Shown in pieces: positions 46,774 to 56,195 of a DNA stretch of 64,000 nt. Made by a program: the position numbers and the translations under genes. The stretch spans positions 1 through 64,000 of the forward strand of contig NZ_CALIAV010000099.1 of NCBI RefSeq assembly GCF_938045625.1, given 5' to 3'. Below the pieces are notes generated by a model that saw only the letters and a program-made list of their open reading frames with translations, searched no databases and was not told where the DNA came from. Within the stretch, counting starts at the first letter, position 1, and the number at the start of each line of letters is the position of its first letter. Origin of the DNA: an uncultured Campylobacter sp. Its GTDB lineage: Bacteria > Campylobacterota > Campylobacteria > Campylobacterales > Campylobacteraceae.

Positions 46774-48318
46774 TTACCTAAAACTTATCTGCACGTCGTC
46801 CGTGCCGTCTTCGAGCGAGATATTGTAGCCGCCGGTATTTGGCGGGCGTTTATAGATATCTTGCGGGCGGATATCCAGCACCTCGTCGCTGAAAAACACG
46901 CATTCGCGCTCGCCCGTATCCACGTCGCGCACCCAGATTTTGCCGTCGTCGACGATCTCCTCGTCAAACTCTATCACGCGGTTTTCGTAGATTTTGCCCA
47001 GCAGTCGCTCGTGCAGGCGATTTTCGCGCTCAAACTCCAGCTGCGCTTGCAGACACTCCGCCTCATCGATGAAAATCGGCTCTAGCGCGATCTTGTCGCC
47101 CTCTAGCACGCATTCGAATTTCTCCAGCGTCGAGCAGTCCACCTCGCTGCCGCCCAGCCTCACGACGTCCTTGTTGCGCATGAAGTAGCGGTTGGTGAGG
47201 TTGCCCATCAGCGCCTCGTACGCCGTGCCGCCGATCGCGCGCTTAAGCAAAAATTCGTTTTGAAACGCCAGCACCAGCTCCACCTCGCACTCGCGTAGGA
47301 TCTCCTCGTTTAGCTCGGTGTTTTCGCTCAGCAGCTTCGCCGATTCGTCGAGAAATAGGCTAATGGGTCTCTTTTGCTTCATCGTTACGCGCTTTAAAAG
47401 CTCGGGCAGAAAGCTGTTTAGCAGGAAGCTCAGCGCGCTTTTGTCGCAGCTTGCGGCGTTAAATATCACGATCTTGCCGCTATTTAGCAGTTCTGCGATA
47501 CTCGCGTCGCCCGCAGTGCCTTCGCTGTCGCCGTTTAGCGAGTCGTCGTTCATGAGGCCTAGAAACGGCGACATCATCATCGAGTAGTTGCGAAAATCAT
47601 CCCTCGTGCGCTCGTCGCCGATGTCCTTGTAGCGGCTCGTCGCGTCTAAAAACTCGTCCGCAGTCGCTATAAACGCGCGGTTTATCATTATCGTTTCGCG
47701 GGTGAAATTTAGCGTCGAGGAGTCGAGATTGTCGCAGATGAGGCTCAGCGCGTCTTTAAACTCGAGCATCTTTTCTAGATCTTGCGAGAGGCGCAGTATC
47801 GTCGCCATGTCAAAGGTAAAATCCCGCGCGAGCGTGCGCACGTCGGCATAAAAGGCGTCCCCGTAGCAGTCGCTTAGCGGCGTGATTTTTTTAGCGAAAA
47901 TTTTAAGCGCCTTTAGCACCTTAAAAAACTCCGTCGCGATGCTCGAGCCAAACTCCTCCCAAAACTTCTCTCTTGATTCCATCGGCTTTTTCACGCAGTT
48001 TTTAAAGTCCCGCGGCTTCATCGAGGCGATGAGATTTATCGGCGCGTCTAGTCTCGCGCCTACGCTCACGACGTCTTTTAGGCGGCCCGCTCTGCGCGCT
48101 AGAGCCTTTATTTTGGCGCTCTCGCCGCCCTTATAATCCACGGCAAATACCGCATAGCCGTTTTGCATGCGGTCAAGCAAATTCGGATATATCATCGCCG
48201 TCGTCTTGCCGCTGCCCGTCTCTCCGATGATGGCTGCGTGCGTGAAGTCGCTAGGTATCAGCGTGCCTTTTTTCTCCGCGTTCTCCCGCGTTCTCGTAAA
48301 TCCCATTATTTTTTGCAT
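46774..48318 (-). CDS. VirD4/TraG-like ATPase, stand-alone
   Basis: 514 residues. Walker A AAIIGETGSGKTTAM (about 28-42) and VFAVDYKGGES next to it, Walker B RPISLFLDESAKLLSEN (near 317), and the motor-domain glutamine in LVLAFQNEF (near 345) match coupling-type ATPases of type IV secretion. It lacks the N-terminal membrane helices of VirD4, and no relaxase, VirB or pilus gene is near. The C-terminal 100 residues are acidic and unfamiliar. It could pump DNA or protein for an unknown machine, be a remnant of a mobile element, or belong to a HerA-like defence ATPase group. ATP-dependent motor is secure; the role is open. Confidence 0.85.
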   Translation of the reverse strand: MQKIMGFTRTRENAEKKGTLIPSDFTHAAIIGETGSGKTTAMIYPNLLDRMQNGYAVFAVDYKGGESAKIKALARRAGRLKDVVSVGARLDAPINLIASMKPRDFKNCVKKPMESREKFWEEFGSSIATEFFKVLKALKIFAKKITPLSDCYGDAFYADVRTLARDFTFDMATILRLSQDLEKMLEFKDALSLICDNLDSSTLNFTRETIMINRAFIATADEFLDATSRYKDIGDERTRDDFRNYSMMMSPFLGLMNDDSLNGDSEGTAGDASIAELLNSGKIVIFNAASCDKSALSFLLNSFLPELLKRVTMKQKRPISLFLDESAKLLSENTELNEEILRECEVELVLAFQNEFLLKRAIGGTAYEALMGNLTNRYFMRNKDVVRLGGSEVDCSTLEKFECVLEGDKIALEPIFIDEAECLQAQLEFERENRLHERLLGKIYENRVIEFDEEIVDDGKIWVRDVDTGERECVFFSDEVLDIRPQDIYKRPPNTGGYNISLEDGTDDVQISFR

Positions 48319-48529
48319 ATTTTTCCTTATCGGGGGCGATTGTAACGAAATTTGGTTTAAAGATTTAAATTTAGCGGAGCGGCAAGCGGATTAAATTTGC
48401 TGCGGGGACGGGATGAGAATCTAGCCTGCAAAACCCGCACCGCAAAAATGCTAGATCAAATTTAAGCTTTAAGTAGAGCAGGGCGGGTCATGCCGAAATT
48501 CGGCTCAAATTTGCCGCAAGCGGGCGAAA

Positions 48530-48952
48530 CTACTCCGCTTTTTTGCAAACGGCGGCCGAGTGCGTGAGCAGATCGTGCAAATTTAGCGCGTCCTTGCGAA
48601 AAAAACAGAGGCAAAGTCCGACGATGCTAACGCCTGCAAGCAAGAAGCATGCGTAGCGTAGCAAAACACACGCGAAACTAAGCTTGCGGCCGCTGTGTAG
48701 GTCGATGAGGTAGATATTTTGCGAGCGGTAGCCGGGCGTCTGGGCTTTGATCGCAAAAAAGGCGCAGCAGATGAGAGCGACTGCGAGATTTGCCCCGAAT
48801 ATCGCAGCTTGGTTGTGCAAAAAGTCGTCTTTGCCACCTAAAAAAACATAGGTCGTGAGGTAATAAATCGGCATCCCGATCAAAAAAAGATCGGTGATAA
48901 AGGCCTTTACTCGCGCGCCGATGCCAGCCAGTTGCGCTTTTTGTTTTGCCAA
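48530..48952 (-). CDS. RDD family membrane protein
   Basis: 140 residues. Begins with the RDD-like GARVKAFITDLFLIGMPIYYL, has three hydrophobic segments and the family's middle motif (TPGYRSQNIYLIDLHSGRKLSF). Some RDD proteins are sodium/proton antiporters, most are uncharacterised. The start codon follows AAAGGAGTAAATTT. Confidence 0.88.
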   Translation of the reverse strand: MAKQKAQLAGIGARVKAFITDLFLIGMPIYYLTTYVFLGGKDDFLHNQAAIFGANLAVALICCAFFAIKAQTPGYRSQNIYLIDLHSGRKLSFACVLLRYACFLLAGVSIVGLCLCFFRKDALNLHDLLTHSAAVCKKAE

Positions 48953-49633
48953 ATTTACTCCTTTTTATTTTCGGGCGCATGTTTTGGATTTGAGCGTCAA
49001 ATTTGCTCGCGAGCGCCTAAATTTATACTCTTTTACTTTTGTTGCGGCAAATTTACGTCTGCTTGTACTGCCGCTTCGGTACGGTAAATTTACAGCTCGT
49101 TTCCGGGTGTCGCTTGCGCCGTCTTAGCCAGCCGGTCTTGCTCAGCTCATAAACGGAGCTTTAGTTGCGGCCGAATTAATTTATTTTCTCGGCACAATTT
49201 TTAAGGGTTCCGACCGTCTTTGTTTGCTTTTGGCGGCGTACCGGTTTGCGATGATCAATAAAATTTTCGTTTCGCGCATTTTTTGTCAAGCCTACTTGCG
49301 CTTGATTTATCGCAGCTCCGTAAAATTTATCAAGTGCTGGTTTCAAATTTACTGCGTTTATCTCACGCCAAATTTTAAATTCGTAAATTTAAAGACGCTT
49401 TTTCGCGTGCGTAAATTGATCTAAATTTGACGGTTACCACTAAATGCTCAAGACGACGGCACAAATTCAATTCCGTCCGTGAGCTACAAAACGCAGTTGT
49501 CGTCAAATTTATCGCCTAAAATACCGCACAACCTAGTCAAATTTGATCTATGCTTGGTTTGCTTTGGTTGGCACCTGCAAAATCCGTCCAAATTTGCACG
49601 GCTATATCAAGCCAAGCCACGAAATTTGAAAAT
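48953..49633. other. 680-bp intergenic region
   Basis: AAATTT words throughout. Open frames such as 49224-49424 lack ribosome-binding sites and follow the repeat composition. No RNA gene, terminator or element end was recognised. It is the longest gene-free stretch outside the CRISPR array. Confidence 0.55.
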
Positions 49634-50245
49634 TTAGTTGCCTCTGCTGCCGGGCTTTATCGCCTTGCTTCCATCAGCGCAGAGCGGGCAGTTTGCAGGC
49701 TCATAAATCTCAAACTCAAAGTTTCCAAGCGCAAAAAACGGCTTGTCGGCAGGCAGTTTGGCGCTGGGTTTTGCGACGCTGCCCGCTAAATTTGCGACCT
49801 TGCAAAAGCCGCGATTAGCAAGTGCGGTAAACGCCACGACCTTGCCGCCTAGGCTCTCGATCACGCGCGCTGCCTCTAGCGCCGAGCCGCCCGTGGTGAT
49901 GATGTCCTCGCAGACGACGAATCGTTCGCCCTCTCCCACCTCAAAGCCGCGTCGTAGGCTCATTACGCGCTCGACTCGTTCGGTAAAGATAAAGCGTTTT
50001 TTTGCCGCGCGAGCTAGCTCGTAGCCCGCTAAAATGCCGCCTAGAGCGGGCGAACAGACGCTATCAAACTCTACGCCCGATTTTTCGATGACGGCGGCTA
50101 GCTCGTCCGCTAGAGCGCCGGCTAACTGCGGATCCTCGAGTACTTTGGCGCTTTGCAAGTAAAACTGCGAGTGGTTGCCGCTGCTAAGCAAAAAATGGCC
50201 CTGCAAAAATGCGCCCGCATCCTTGTAAATTTTCTCTAAATCCAT
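49634..50245 (-). CDS. pyrE: orotate phosphoribosyltransferase
   Basis: 203 residues. Converts orotate and PRPP to OMP. PRPP-binding motif [20 protein letters not shown] is near residues 109-128. The C-terminal tail holds CPLCADG and CKV, a possible metal site present in related epsilonproteobacterial enzymes. Begins the pyrE-frr-secG block known from C. jejuni, though here a 300-bp gap separates it from frr. Confidence 0.96.
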   Translation of the reverse strand: MDLEKIYKDAGAFLQGHFLLSSGNHSQFYLQSAKVLEDPQLAGALADELAAVIEKSGVEFDSVCSPALGGILAGYELARAAKKRFIFTERVERVMSLRRGFEVGEGERFVVCEDIITTGGSALEAARVIESLGGKVVAFTALANRGFCKVANLAGSVAKPSAKLPADKPFFALGNFEFEIYEPANCPLCADGSKAIKPGSRGN

Positions 50246-50507
50246 CGTTTTTCCTTTGTAAAATTTGAGCGAATTTTACCCTAAGCGCGCTTAAGCTACT
50301 ATTTTTTGAGCTTTTCACGTCTTGCGATTTTACGTTATCATAAAACTACGTCAAGTCAAAAGCGGCTAGCAATTTTAAATTTGGATATAAATTTTGGTAA
50401 AAGCGAGCATGGCGTGATAAATTTAAAATTTGGGCGAAATAAATAAACGCGTTTTGGGGTGTAGCAAAAGCGGACTAAAATTTATGCTAAATAGTGGAAG
50501 GTTTTAT
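50246..50507. other. intergenic region pyrE-frr
   Basis: No gene. Contains the pyrE upstream region on the right of pyrE (minus-strand site AAAGGAAAAACG) and several AAATTT words. Confidence 0.5.
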
Positions 50508-50538
50508 AAAAAAACGGCTCGTCAAATTTAACAAGCCG
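50508..50538 (-). terminator. intrinsic terminator after frr
   Basis: Read leftward: stem CGGCTTGT/ACGAGCCG with one G-U pair and an 8-nt loop (TAAATTTG), then seven Ts (50514-50508). It ends the frr unit before pyrE. Confidence 0.85.
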
Positions 50539-50547
50539 CATACAGAT

Positions 50548-51105
50548 TTAGACTTTTAAAAGCTCGCTCTCTTTTTCTTTTACGAGCGAGTCGATCTTTG
50601 ACGTGTAGCTGTCGGTGATCTTTTGGACTTCGTCTTGTCCTTTTTTGCTCTCGTCCTCGGTGATTGTTTTATCTTTTTCTAGCTTTTTAACCTCGTCGTT
50701 AGCGTCTTTTCTGATGTTTCTGATACTAACTTTCGCCTTTTCGCCAAATGCTTTGGCGTGCTTGGCGTTTTCTTGGCGCTGCTCGACCGTCATCGGAGGG
50801 AAAAATAGTTTCACGCTTTCGCCGTCGTTGTTCGGATTTACGCCGATATTTGCCGCAGAGATTGCAGCTGTGATGGTTTTTAGCATCGGTTTTTCCCACG
50901 GCGTGATGCTTATGGTACTCGCATCGCTCGTTAGCACGGTGGCGACTTGGTTTAGCGGGGTTTGGCTACCGTAATAATCCACGTAAATATTATCGACTAT
51001 GCTTATATTTACCTTGCCCGTGCGAAGCGTGGTAAAGTCGCGTTTTAGGCCCTCGATGCATTTGTCGCTATGCTCTTTTTGTTTTTTGTAAATTTCATTC
51101 AGCAT
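50548..51105 (-). CDS. frr: ribosome recycling factor
   Basis: 185 residues. Splits post-termination ribosomes with [23 protein letters not shown] and [21 protein letters not shown] with the closing helix are typical. Overlaps the deacetylase gene by 11 bp. Confidence 0.98.
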   Translation of the reverse strand: MLNEIYKKQKEHSDKCIEGLKRDFTTLRTGKVNISIVDNIYVDYYGSQTPLNQVATVLTSDASTISITPWEKPMLKTITAAISAANIGVNPNNDGESVKLFFPPMTVEQRQENAKHAKAFGEKAKVSIRNIRKDANDEVKKLEKDKTITEDESKKGQDEVQKITDSYTSKIDSLVKEKESELLKV

Positions 51106-52057
51106 TTATATCCTTTACTAAAATTTTGGTCGTCGTTTTTCCGTTTACTTTGAGGCTCATTCTCACTTTATAGCGGTCGATCGGCTTGTTAAATTTAAGC
51201 GTCATCTGTCCGTTTTCAAGCTTTACTTTTTTTGTTTTTTGTCCCGTCATTGAGAAGTAGCCGTGCGTCGCGTTCTCATCGGTTTTGATGATAAGTTCGC
51301 TAATCTTATTATCTTTCGGATAGTCTTGCGGAAGTATCCATTCGGCTTTTAGAAATTTACTAGCAAGCGCGGACGGCAGGTGTGTGCCGTTCATCGCAGG
51401 GATCCTATCTAGTTCGTGCAGATCGCTGTTCGCCGCGACTGCACCCGAGTTTTGGCTTAGTATCACTTCGATGCCGTGCTCTATCGCGACGTCACGCACC
51501 CTATCGTTATATTCGCCGAAAGGATATGCAAAATATCGCGGTTTGTAGCCCATATTTTTTTCGAATTTACCTATGCCGTCCTCAAAGTCGTTTTTTAATT
51601 TTTCCTCGTTAAGACCGACCATGTGTAAGTGACCGTAGGAGTGATAGCCGACTTCGCCGTATTTTTCGATCTCTTTGATCTGCTCAAAGGTCATAAAGTC
51701 GCCGTATTTTCGTGCGGTGGCCTCGACGTAGATCATTAGCGCAAACGGATATCCGTACTCTAAAAATATCGGCAAGCCTTTTTCATAAAAGCTCTTGTAG
51801 CCGTCGTCTACGGTTAAAACGACCCAGTTATCAGACACCGGCTCGCCGTTTTTGATCGCGTCGACGAGCTTTGAAAGTGGGATGACCTCGTAGCCTTTTT
51901 CTTTAAAATACTCAAACTGTTCGCGTAAATTTTTGCTAGAAATGTTGGTGCTAGGGTGCCTGTCGTCGTCAAATCTGTGATAGTTAAAGATATGCGCGTC
52001 TGCGAGCGCAAGCTGCGCCGCTGCAAAAAATGCGAGCACGGAAACTAATTTTTTCAT
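51095..52057 (-). CDS. exported polysaccharide deacetylase (NodB fold)
   Basis: 320 residues, signal peptide [19 protein letters not shown]. NodB domain: [13 protein letters not shown], then [13 protein letters not shown] (the Asp-Asp pair near residue 83) and YHSYGHLHM (the His-x3-His metal ligands near 137). The last 90 residues are a beta domain that may bind substrate. Family members remove acetyl groups from peptidoglycan or exopolysaccharide; which one is not shown. Inserted between frr and secG, and coupled to frr. Confidence 0.9.
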   Translation of the reverse strand: MKKLVSVLAFFAAAQLALADAHIFNYHRFDDDRHPSTNISSKNLREQFEYFKEKGYEVIPLSKLVDAIKNGEPVSDNWVVLTVDDGYKSFYEKGLPIFLEYGYPFALMIYVEATARKYGDFMTFEQIKEIEKYGEVGYHSYGHLHMVGLNEEKLKNDFEDGIGKFEKNMGYKPRYFAYPFGEYNDRVRDVAIEHGIEVILSQNSGAVAANSDLHELDRIPAMNGTHLPSALASKFLKAEWILPQDYPKDNKISELIIKTDENATHGYFSMTGQKTKKVKLENGQMTLKFNKPIDRYKVRMSLKVNGKTTTKILVKDINAE

Positions 52058-52066
52058 TGACGCTCC

Positions 52067-52405
52067 TTATTTTTTCTCGCTTACAGGAGCCGTAGGAGCG
52101 CTAGGAGCTTGCGGAACGACTGCTTCTGGAGCTGCAGGTAGCGATGAAGTATCGACGCTATCTATTAGAGATTTGCTGCTTTGCGTGTTGTAAACGTAGC
52201 TTAGCGCTAGGGTGTTTAGGATAAATAAAACGCCCACAACGAAGGTAAATTTAGCCAAAAATCCGGCCGGTCCTTTTGCGCCAAATAGGCTTTCGTTACT
52301 GCCGCTATACGCGCCTAGTCCGATAGAGGAGCTTTTCTGAAGCAAAACGGCGATCGTTAAAACTACCGCGAAAATAAACTGCAATACTAAAAAAAGCGAA
52401 TCCAT
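52067..52405 (-). CDS. secG: SecG translocase subunit
   Basis: 112 residues. Two membrane helices around the conserved VLLQKSSSIGLGAYSGSNES and FGAKGPAGFLAK. The tail is Pro/Ala-rich (PAAPEAVVPQAPSAPTAPV). Works with SecY (22948). Confidence 0.96.
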   Translation of the reverse strand: MDSLFLVLQFIFAVVLTIAVLLQKSSSIGLGAYSGSNESLFGAKGPAGFLAKFTFVVGVLFILNTLALSYVYNTQSSKSLIDSVDTSSLPAAPEAVVPQAPSAPTAPVSEKK

Positions 52406-52467
52406 TAAAAATCCTTTTAAATTTTTAAAATTAGTCGCGATTATACTAAAAAAGTTTTGAATTTGGG

Positions 52468-52851
52468 TTAAATTTCTTTTTCTATCTCATAAAGTTCGTA
52501 GCGCACGGTTTTAAAAATCTCGGAAATTTTAACGTCGATGAGCTTAAAACACTCCTCTAAAACCCTTGCGCTTTCTTGCGCGCGTTTGATGTTGGCAGTT
52601 TGCAAATCGTCCAAATTTAGGCGAATTTGTTCGTCTTTTAGGCTCGGTTTTAGCACGTCGTTTGCAGCGTCGCGAAATTTTAAGAATTCTTTTTGCGGGA
52701 TTTTTGCTTTGTGGCGGAGGTTTTTGATTTTTTTAGCGAGGGCTAGGTCGTCAAAGCCGTAACGTCTGATGTCCTCGACGACTCTAAGCCCTTCTTTTAA
52801 GCGGTTTAAATTTGCGTCTATTACGCGGTAGAGCCGCTCCTCGTTAGTCAT
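52468..52851 (-). CDS. stand-alone ThiD2-like domain protein
   Basis: 127 residues, all helical. YRVIDANLNRLKEGLRVVED (residues 8-27) followed by IRRYGFDDLALAKKIKNLRHK matches the helical domain fused to the front of some thiamine-phosphate synthases (ThiD2 domain). Here it stands alone, overlapping the Bax-inhibitor-type gene by 8 bp. A role in thiamine synthesis or salvage is inferred; the window also has a canonical thiD at 44500. Confidence 0.7.
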   Translation of the reverse strand: MTNEERLYRVIDANLNRLKEGLRVVEDIRRYGFDDLALAKKIKNLRHKAKIPQKEFLKFRDAANDVLKPSLKDEQIRLNLDDLQTANIKRAQESARVLEECFKLIDVKISEIFKTVRYELYEIEKEI

Positions 52852-53545
52852 CTCTACTAAAAATGCCTAAAATTTGAAGTAAAGAAACGAACAAATTCAC
52901 AAAATCAAGATAAAGAGCGACTGCACCCTCGATTGGAGTTTCGTAGTTGCCGCGGATGATATTTTGCGTATCATAAAGGATATATGCGCTAAATAAAACC
53001 GCGCCCACGCTAGCGATGCCGAGCTGTAAAACCGGGCTGTGGAAAAATATATTTATAATCGCAGCCACGAGCAAAACGATAAGCGTGATGAAAAGCATCT
53101 TGCCCCACGTCGTAAAGTCGCGTTTGGTGTTCATCGCAAATACGCTAAGTCCGCCAAATGCTACCGTCGTAAGCGTAAAGGCCTGAGCTACTATCGCTGC
53201 GCCTCCGGGCATCGCAAAAGTGCGCCCCAAAATAGGCGTAAGCGTAAGTCCGCTAACGAAAGTAAAGGCAAAAAGCAGAATCAAATTTAAGCCCGCCTTG
53301 CGTTTGGCAAACATTAAACCGACCAAAAGTCCTAGCTCAAGTATCACAAATAGCCAGTAGTTGCCCGCTACCGTAGCTCCCAACGAGCTATAAAGCCCGA
53401 CGTAAGCTCCGACGCTGGCGGCTAAAAGCGAAGCCGCGAAAAGCTGATAAGTTTGCTTGATAAACGTGCTAAGCGCACTTTGCGAATATTCGCTCGCAAC
53501 CTCGTGCTCGCTTGAGCTTGCATAGTTTCTGTCATATAAACTCAT
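52844..53545 (-). CDS. Bax inhibitor-1 / YccA family membrane protein
   Basis: 233 residues with seven predicted membrane segments. NTKRDFTTWGKMLFITLIVL and YDTQNIIRGNYETPIEGAVALYLDFVNLF (the family's C-terminal aspartates), quoted in part, are diagnostic. YccA in E. coli modulates FtsH; others leak calcium. Starts the leftward unit that includes the ThiD2-like gene. Divergent from carbonic anhydrase. Confidence 0.92.
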   Translation of the reverse strand: MSLYDRNYASSSEHEVASEYSQSALSTFIKQTYQLFAASLLAASVGAYVGLYSSLGATVAGNYWLFVILELGLLVGLMFAKRKAGLNLILLFAFTFVSGLTLTPILGRTFAMPGGAAIVAQAFTLTTVAFGGLSVFAMNTKRDFTTWGKMLFITLIVLLVAAIINIFFHSPVLQLGIASVGAVLFSAYILYDTQNIIRGNYETPIEGAVALYLDFVNLFVSLLQILGIFSRDD

Positions 53546-53671
53546 GTTCTCTCCTTTTTAATTTTTGATGCAAATTTAGCCAAAAATAGGTAAATAAAAT
53601 ATAAAAAATCGCTGAATTTGGCGCGTAAAAAGCAATTTAAAAAATTTTAACGAAGTTTGAAACGTTTTTGA

Positions 53672-53677
53672 TATAAT
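53672..53677 (+). promoter_or_regulatory. carbonic anhydrase-MscS promoter (-10)
   Basis: TATAAT 28 bp before the ATG at 53706, preceded by a T-rich stretch (GTTTTTGA). Confidence 0.65.
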
Positions 53678-53705
53678 ATTTTAAAAAATTATTCGGGAAA
53701 ATACA

Positions 53706-54335
53706 ATGCAAGAAATTTTAGACGGCGCCGTTAAATTTATGGAAGAAGATTTTTTAGAACACAAAGAGCTTTTTGAAAGCCTAGGCGAGAAACAGACGCC
53801 GCATACTCTTTTTGTCGGCTGTATCGACTCGCGCGTCGTGCCTAGCCTCATAACAAACACGGTTCCTGGCGACCTCGTCGTCGTGCGAAATATCGCAAAT
53901 ATCGTGCCTCCGTACCGCAAAAGCGAGGAGTTTTTGGCTACAACGTCGGCGATCGAGTACGCCTTGCAATCGCTAAACGTAAAAAACGTCATCATCTGCG
54001 GGCACAGCAACTGCGGCGGCTGCGCGGCTTTGTGGATGGATGAGGCTAAATTTAGCAAAATGCCAAACGTAAAGCGCTGGCTTGATCTACTAGAGCCCGT
54101 AAAAAAGCGCGTACAAAAGCTTTTTGGCGACAATATCGCAAAAAGAGAGTGGATAACCGAGCGACTTAGCCTTGTAAATTCGTTTGAAAATTTACTGAGC
54201 TATCCAGACGTCAAGGCTAAATTTAAAGACGAGGAGCTAAAAATTTACGCCTGGCACTACATAATAGAAACGGGTGAAATCTACAACTATAACTTCGTAA
54301 CAAAGAGCTTTAAGCTGCTAGGAGTCGAGAAATGA
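53706..54335 (+). CDS. beta-class carbonic anhydrase
   Basis: 209 residues. Interconverts CO2 and bicarbonate, needed by a capnophilic organism. Zinc ligands C39, H100 and C103 and the dyad D41-R43 are in GCIDSRVVPS and ICGHSNCGGC. The stop overlaps the MscS start (ATGA), the same pair as in C. jejuni. Homologues are called cynT or canB; I leave the symbol open. Confidence 0.96.
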   Translation: MQEILDGAVKFMEEDFLEHKELFESLGEKQTPHTLFVGCIDSRVVPSLITNTVPGDLVVVRNIANIVPPYRKSEEFLATTSAIEYALQSLNVKNVIICGHSNCGGCAALWMDEAKFSKMPNVKRWLDLLEPVKKRVQKLFGDNIAKREWITERLSLVNSFENLLSYPDVKAKFKDEELKIYAWHYIIETGEIYNYNFVTKSFKLLGVEK

Positions 54336-56179
54336 GAAAAATTTTAGCCGCCGTTTTTGCGCTGTGCTTTAGTTTAAATTTGCTCGCAGATACTTCAAGC
54401 GACGATCTAAACGCGACAGGCATCCTAAACGTCGTAAATCAAATCAACGAAGCAAACGCGCAGATCGCAGTTATCAAGGCGCAGTCTGCCGAAAATAACG
54501 AAACCGCCGATAAAAACGTGCTTTTTAGAACGGTCTTAGAGAAAAAAGAAAAACTGATCGAGCAGATCCCCTACCTCGTCATGCAAATCGAAATCGACGA
54601 GGAGCAGGTGCAAAATTTCAAACAAGAGATGCAAGAGCTGGAGACAAAAACCAAAAAGCTAAAAAACTCTAACAATCAAAATTTATACGTCAAAAACATG
54701 CTAGAGCTTGAGCGCATGCGGCTTGATGAGCTATTTTACTCCTCGCTTTTAAATTTGGAAAATATCTTTAAGGAGGGCGGCAAAGCGGTAAATATTAAAC
54801 TTGCCGTCGAGAAGACGCTGCTTGGCTTTCAGACGGAGTTTTACGCACAGTTTAAGGCTTTTAAAGACTCGCTAAGCGAAGAAGTAGCCCTAGCGCATAA
54901 AGGCGAATTAGACGCGCTAGAAGCACACAAAAAGACGCTGGAAGAGATACTCTACTATCTGCGCGATAACGCCGAGCTGCTCACGTCAAACTACATCATC
55001 TCCGAGCTAAATTTAAAAACCGCGATAGATTTTATCAACGAAAAGGCCTCATTTACGAGCAAATTTAACGTCGGCAAGGCCGTGATTATATTCGTCGTAT
55101 TTTTGTTCTTCGTCTCGTTTACGACGCTACTTAGTAAGCTCACGTTGTGGGTGCTGATGAAATTTTTCGTCAAGCACGATTCGGATAGATATACGAAAGG
55201 GCGTATCGTCGAGATAATCAAGCGTCCGATGCTACTCACTCTCATAGCCTACGCGATAGATATCTGCGTCTCGATCGCGTACTATCCGGCTCCTATGCCG
55301 ATAAAATTTGCAAATTTCCTAGCGATCACTTTCGTTATCGCCGTTACCTGGCTCATACTTAGCGTACTAAACGGCTACGGCATGGTACTCATCAACGAAC
55401 TCACCAAAAAAAGCGGGCGTAAAGAGGTGATAAATTTGATCCTAAAGATCATCTATTTCATCATCTTCGTTATCGCGCTGCTTATCGTGCTTAGCAAGCT
55501 TGGATTTAACGTCAGCGCCATCATTGCGTCTCTTGGTATCGGCGGCCTTGCGGTGGCTCTTGCGACTAAGGACATCTTGGCAAATTTCTTTGCTTCCGTT
55601 ATGTTACTCTTTGACAACTCGTTCTCGCAGGGCGACTGGATCGTGTGCGGCGACATCGAGGGAACGGTCGTGGAGATCGGGCTTAGGAAAACGACCGTGC
55701 GAACCTTTGACAACGCCCTTATATTTGTACCAAACTCCAAGCTAGCTAGCGATCCGATCCGAAACTGGAGTAGGCGAAAGATGGGACGACGCATCAGGAT
55801 GCTAATCGGGCTAGAATACAGCGCCACGACCGAGCAGATCAAAAAGTGCGTCGAGGAAATCAAACAGATGCTAATCGATCATCCGGACATCGCAAAGGGC
55901 GACGATATGGGCTCTAAAAAGGCTAGTCGCTACGACCGCGGCATCGTCTCGATCGACGATCTGGCGGGATATAAGTCAAATTTATTCGTCGTAGTGGACG
56001 AGTTTGCCGATAGCTCGATAAATATCCTAGTGTACTGCTTTTCAAAGACGATAGTTTGGGGCGAGTTTTTAGCCGTCAAAGAGGACGTGATGCTAAAAAT
56101 AATGAATATCGTAGAGGCTAACGGGCTTGGATTTGCCTTCCCTAGCCAGAGCCTATACGTCGAAGAAGTGAAAAAATAA
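54332..56179 (+). CDS. MscS-type mechanosensitive channel with large periplasmic domain
   Basis: 615 residues. Signal peptide (MRKILAAVFALCFSLNLLA), about 230 residues of coiled-coil-rich periplasmic domain, then membrane segments from about 247. The pore helix and beta domain are clear: IIASLGIGGLAVALATKDILANFFAS near 395-420, then FDNSFSQGDWIVCGDIEGTVVEIGLRKT, quoted in part. Releases osmolytes on hypo-osmotic shock. Coupled to carbonic anhydrase upstream and followed by a tiny acidic gene. Confidence 0.94.
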   Translation: MRKILAAVFALCFSLNLLADTSSDDLNATGILNVVNQINEANAQIAVIKAQSAENNETADKNVLFRTVLEKKEKLIEQIPYLVMQIEIDEEQVQNFKQEMQELETKTKKLKNSNNQNLYVKNMLELERMRLDELFYSSLLNLENIFKEGGKAVNIKLAVEKTLLGFQTEFYAQFKAFKDSLSEEVALAHKGELDALEAHKKTLEEILYYLRDNAELLTSNYIISELNLKTAIDFINEKASFTSKFNVGKAVIIFVVFLFFVSFTTLLSKLTLWVLMKFFVKHDSDRYTKGRIVEIIKRPMLLTLIAYAIDICVSIAYYPAPMPIKFANFLAITFVIAVTWLILSVLNGYGMVLINELTKKSGRKEVINLILKIIYFIIFVIALLIVLSKLGFNVSAIIASLGIGGLAVALATKDILANFFASVMLLFDNSFSQGDWIVCGDIEGTVVEIGLRKTTVRTFDNALIFVPNSKLASDPIRNWSRRKMGRRIRMLIGLEYSATTEQIKKCVEEIKQMLIDHPDIAKGDDMGSKKASRYDRGIVSIDDLAGYKSNLFVVVDEFADSSINILVYCFSKTIVWGEFLAVKEDVMLKIMNIVEANGLGFAFPSQSLYVEEVKK

Positions 56180-56195
56180 TTTTAAAGGAGAGAAA

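Noticed and set aside
46774..48318. A conjugative element or full type IV secretion locus
   Set aside because: No relaxase, VirB, integrase or transfer origin was seen within the window.
49224..49424. Plus-strand frame in the long gap before pyrE
   Set aside because: No ribosome-binding site; AAATTT-derived; no recognisable protein.
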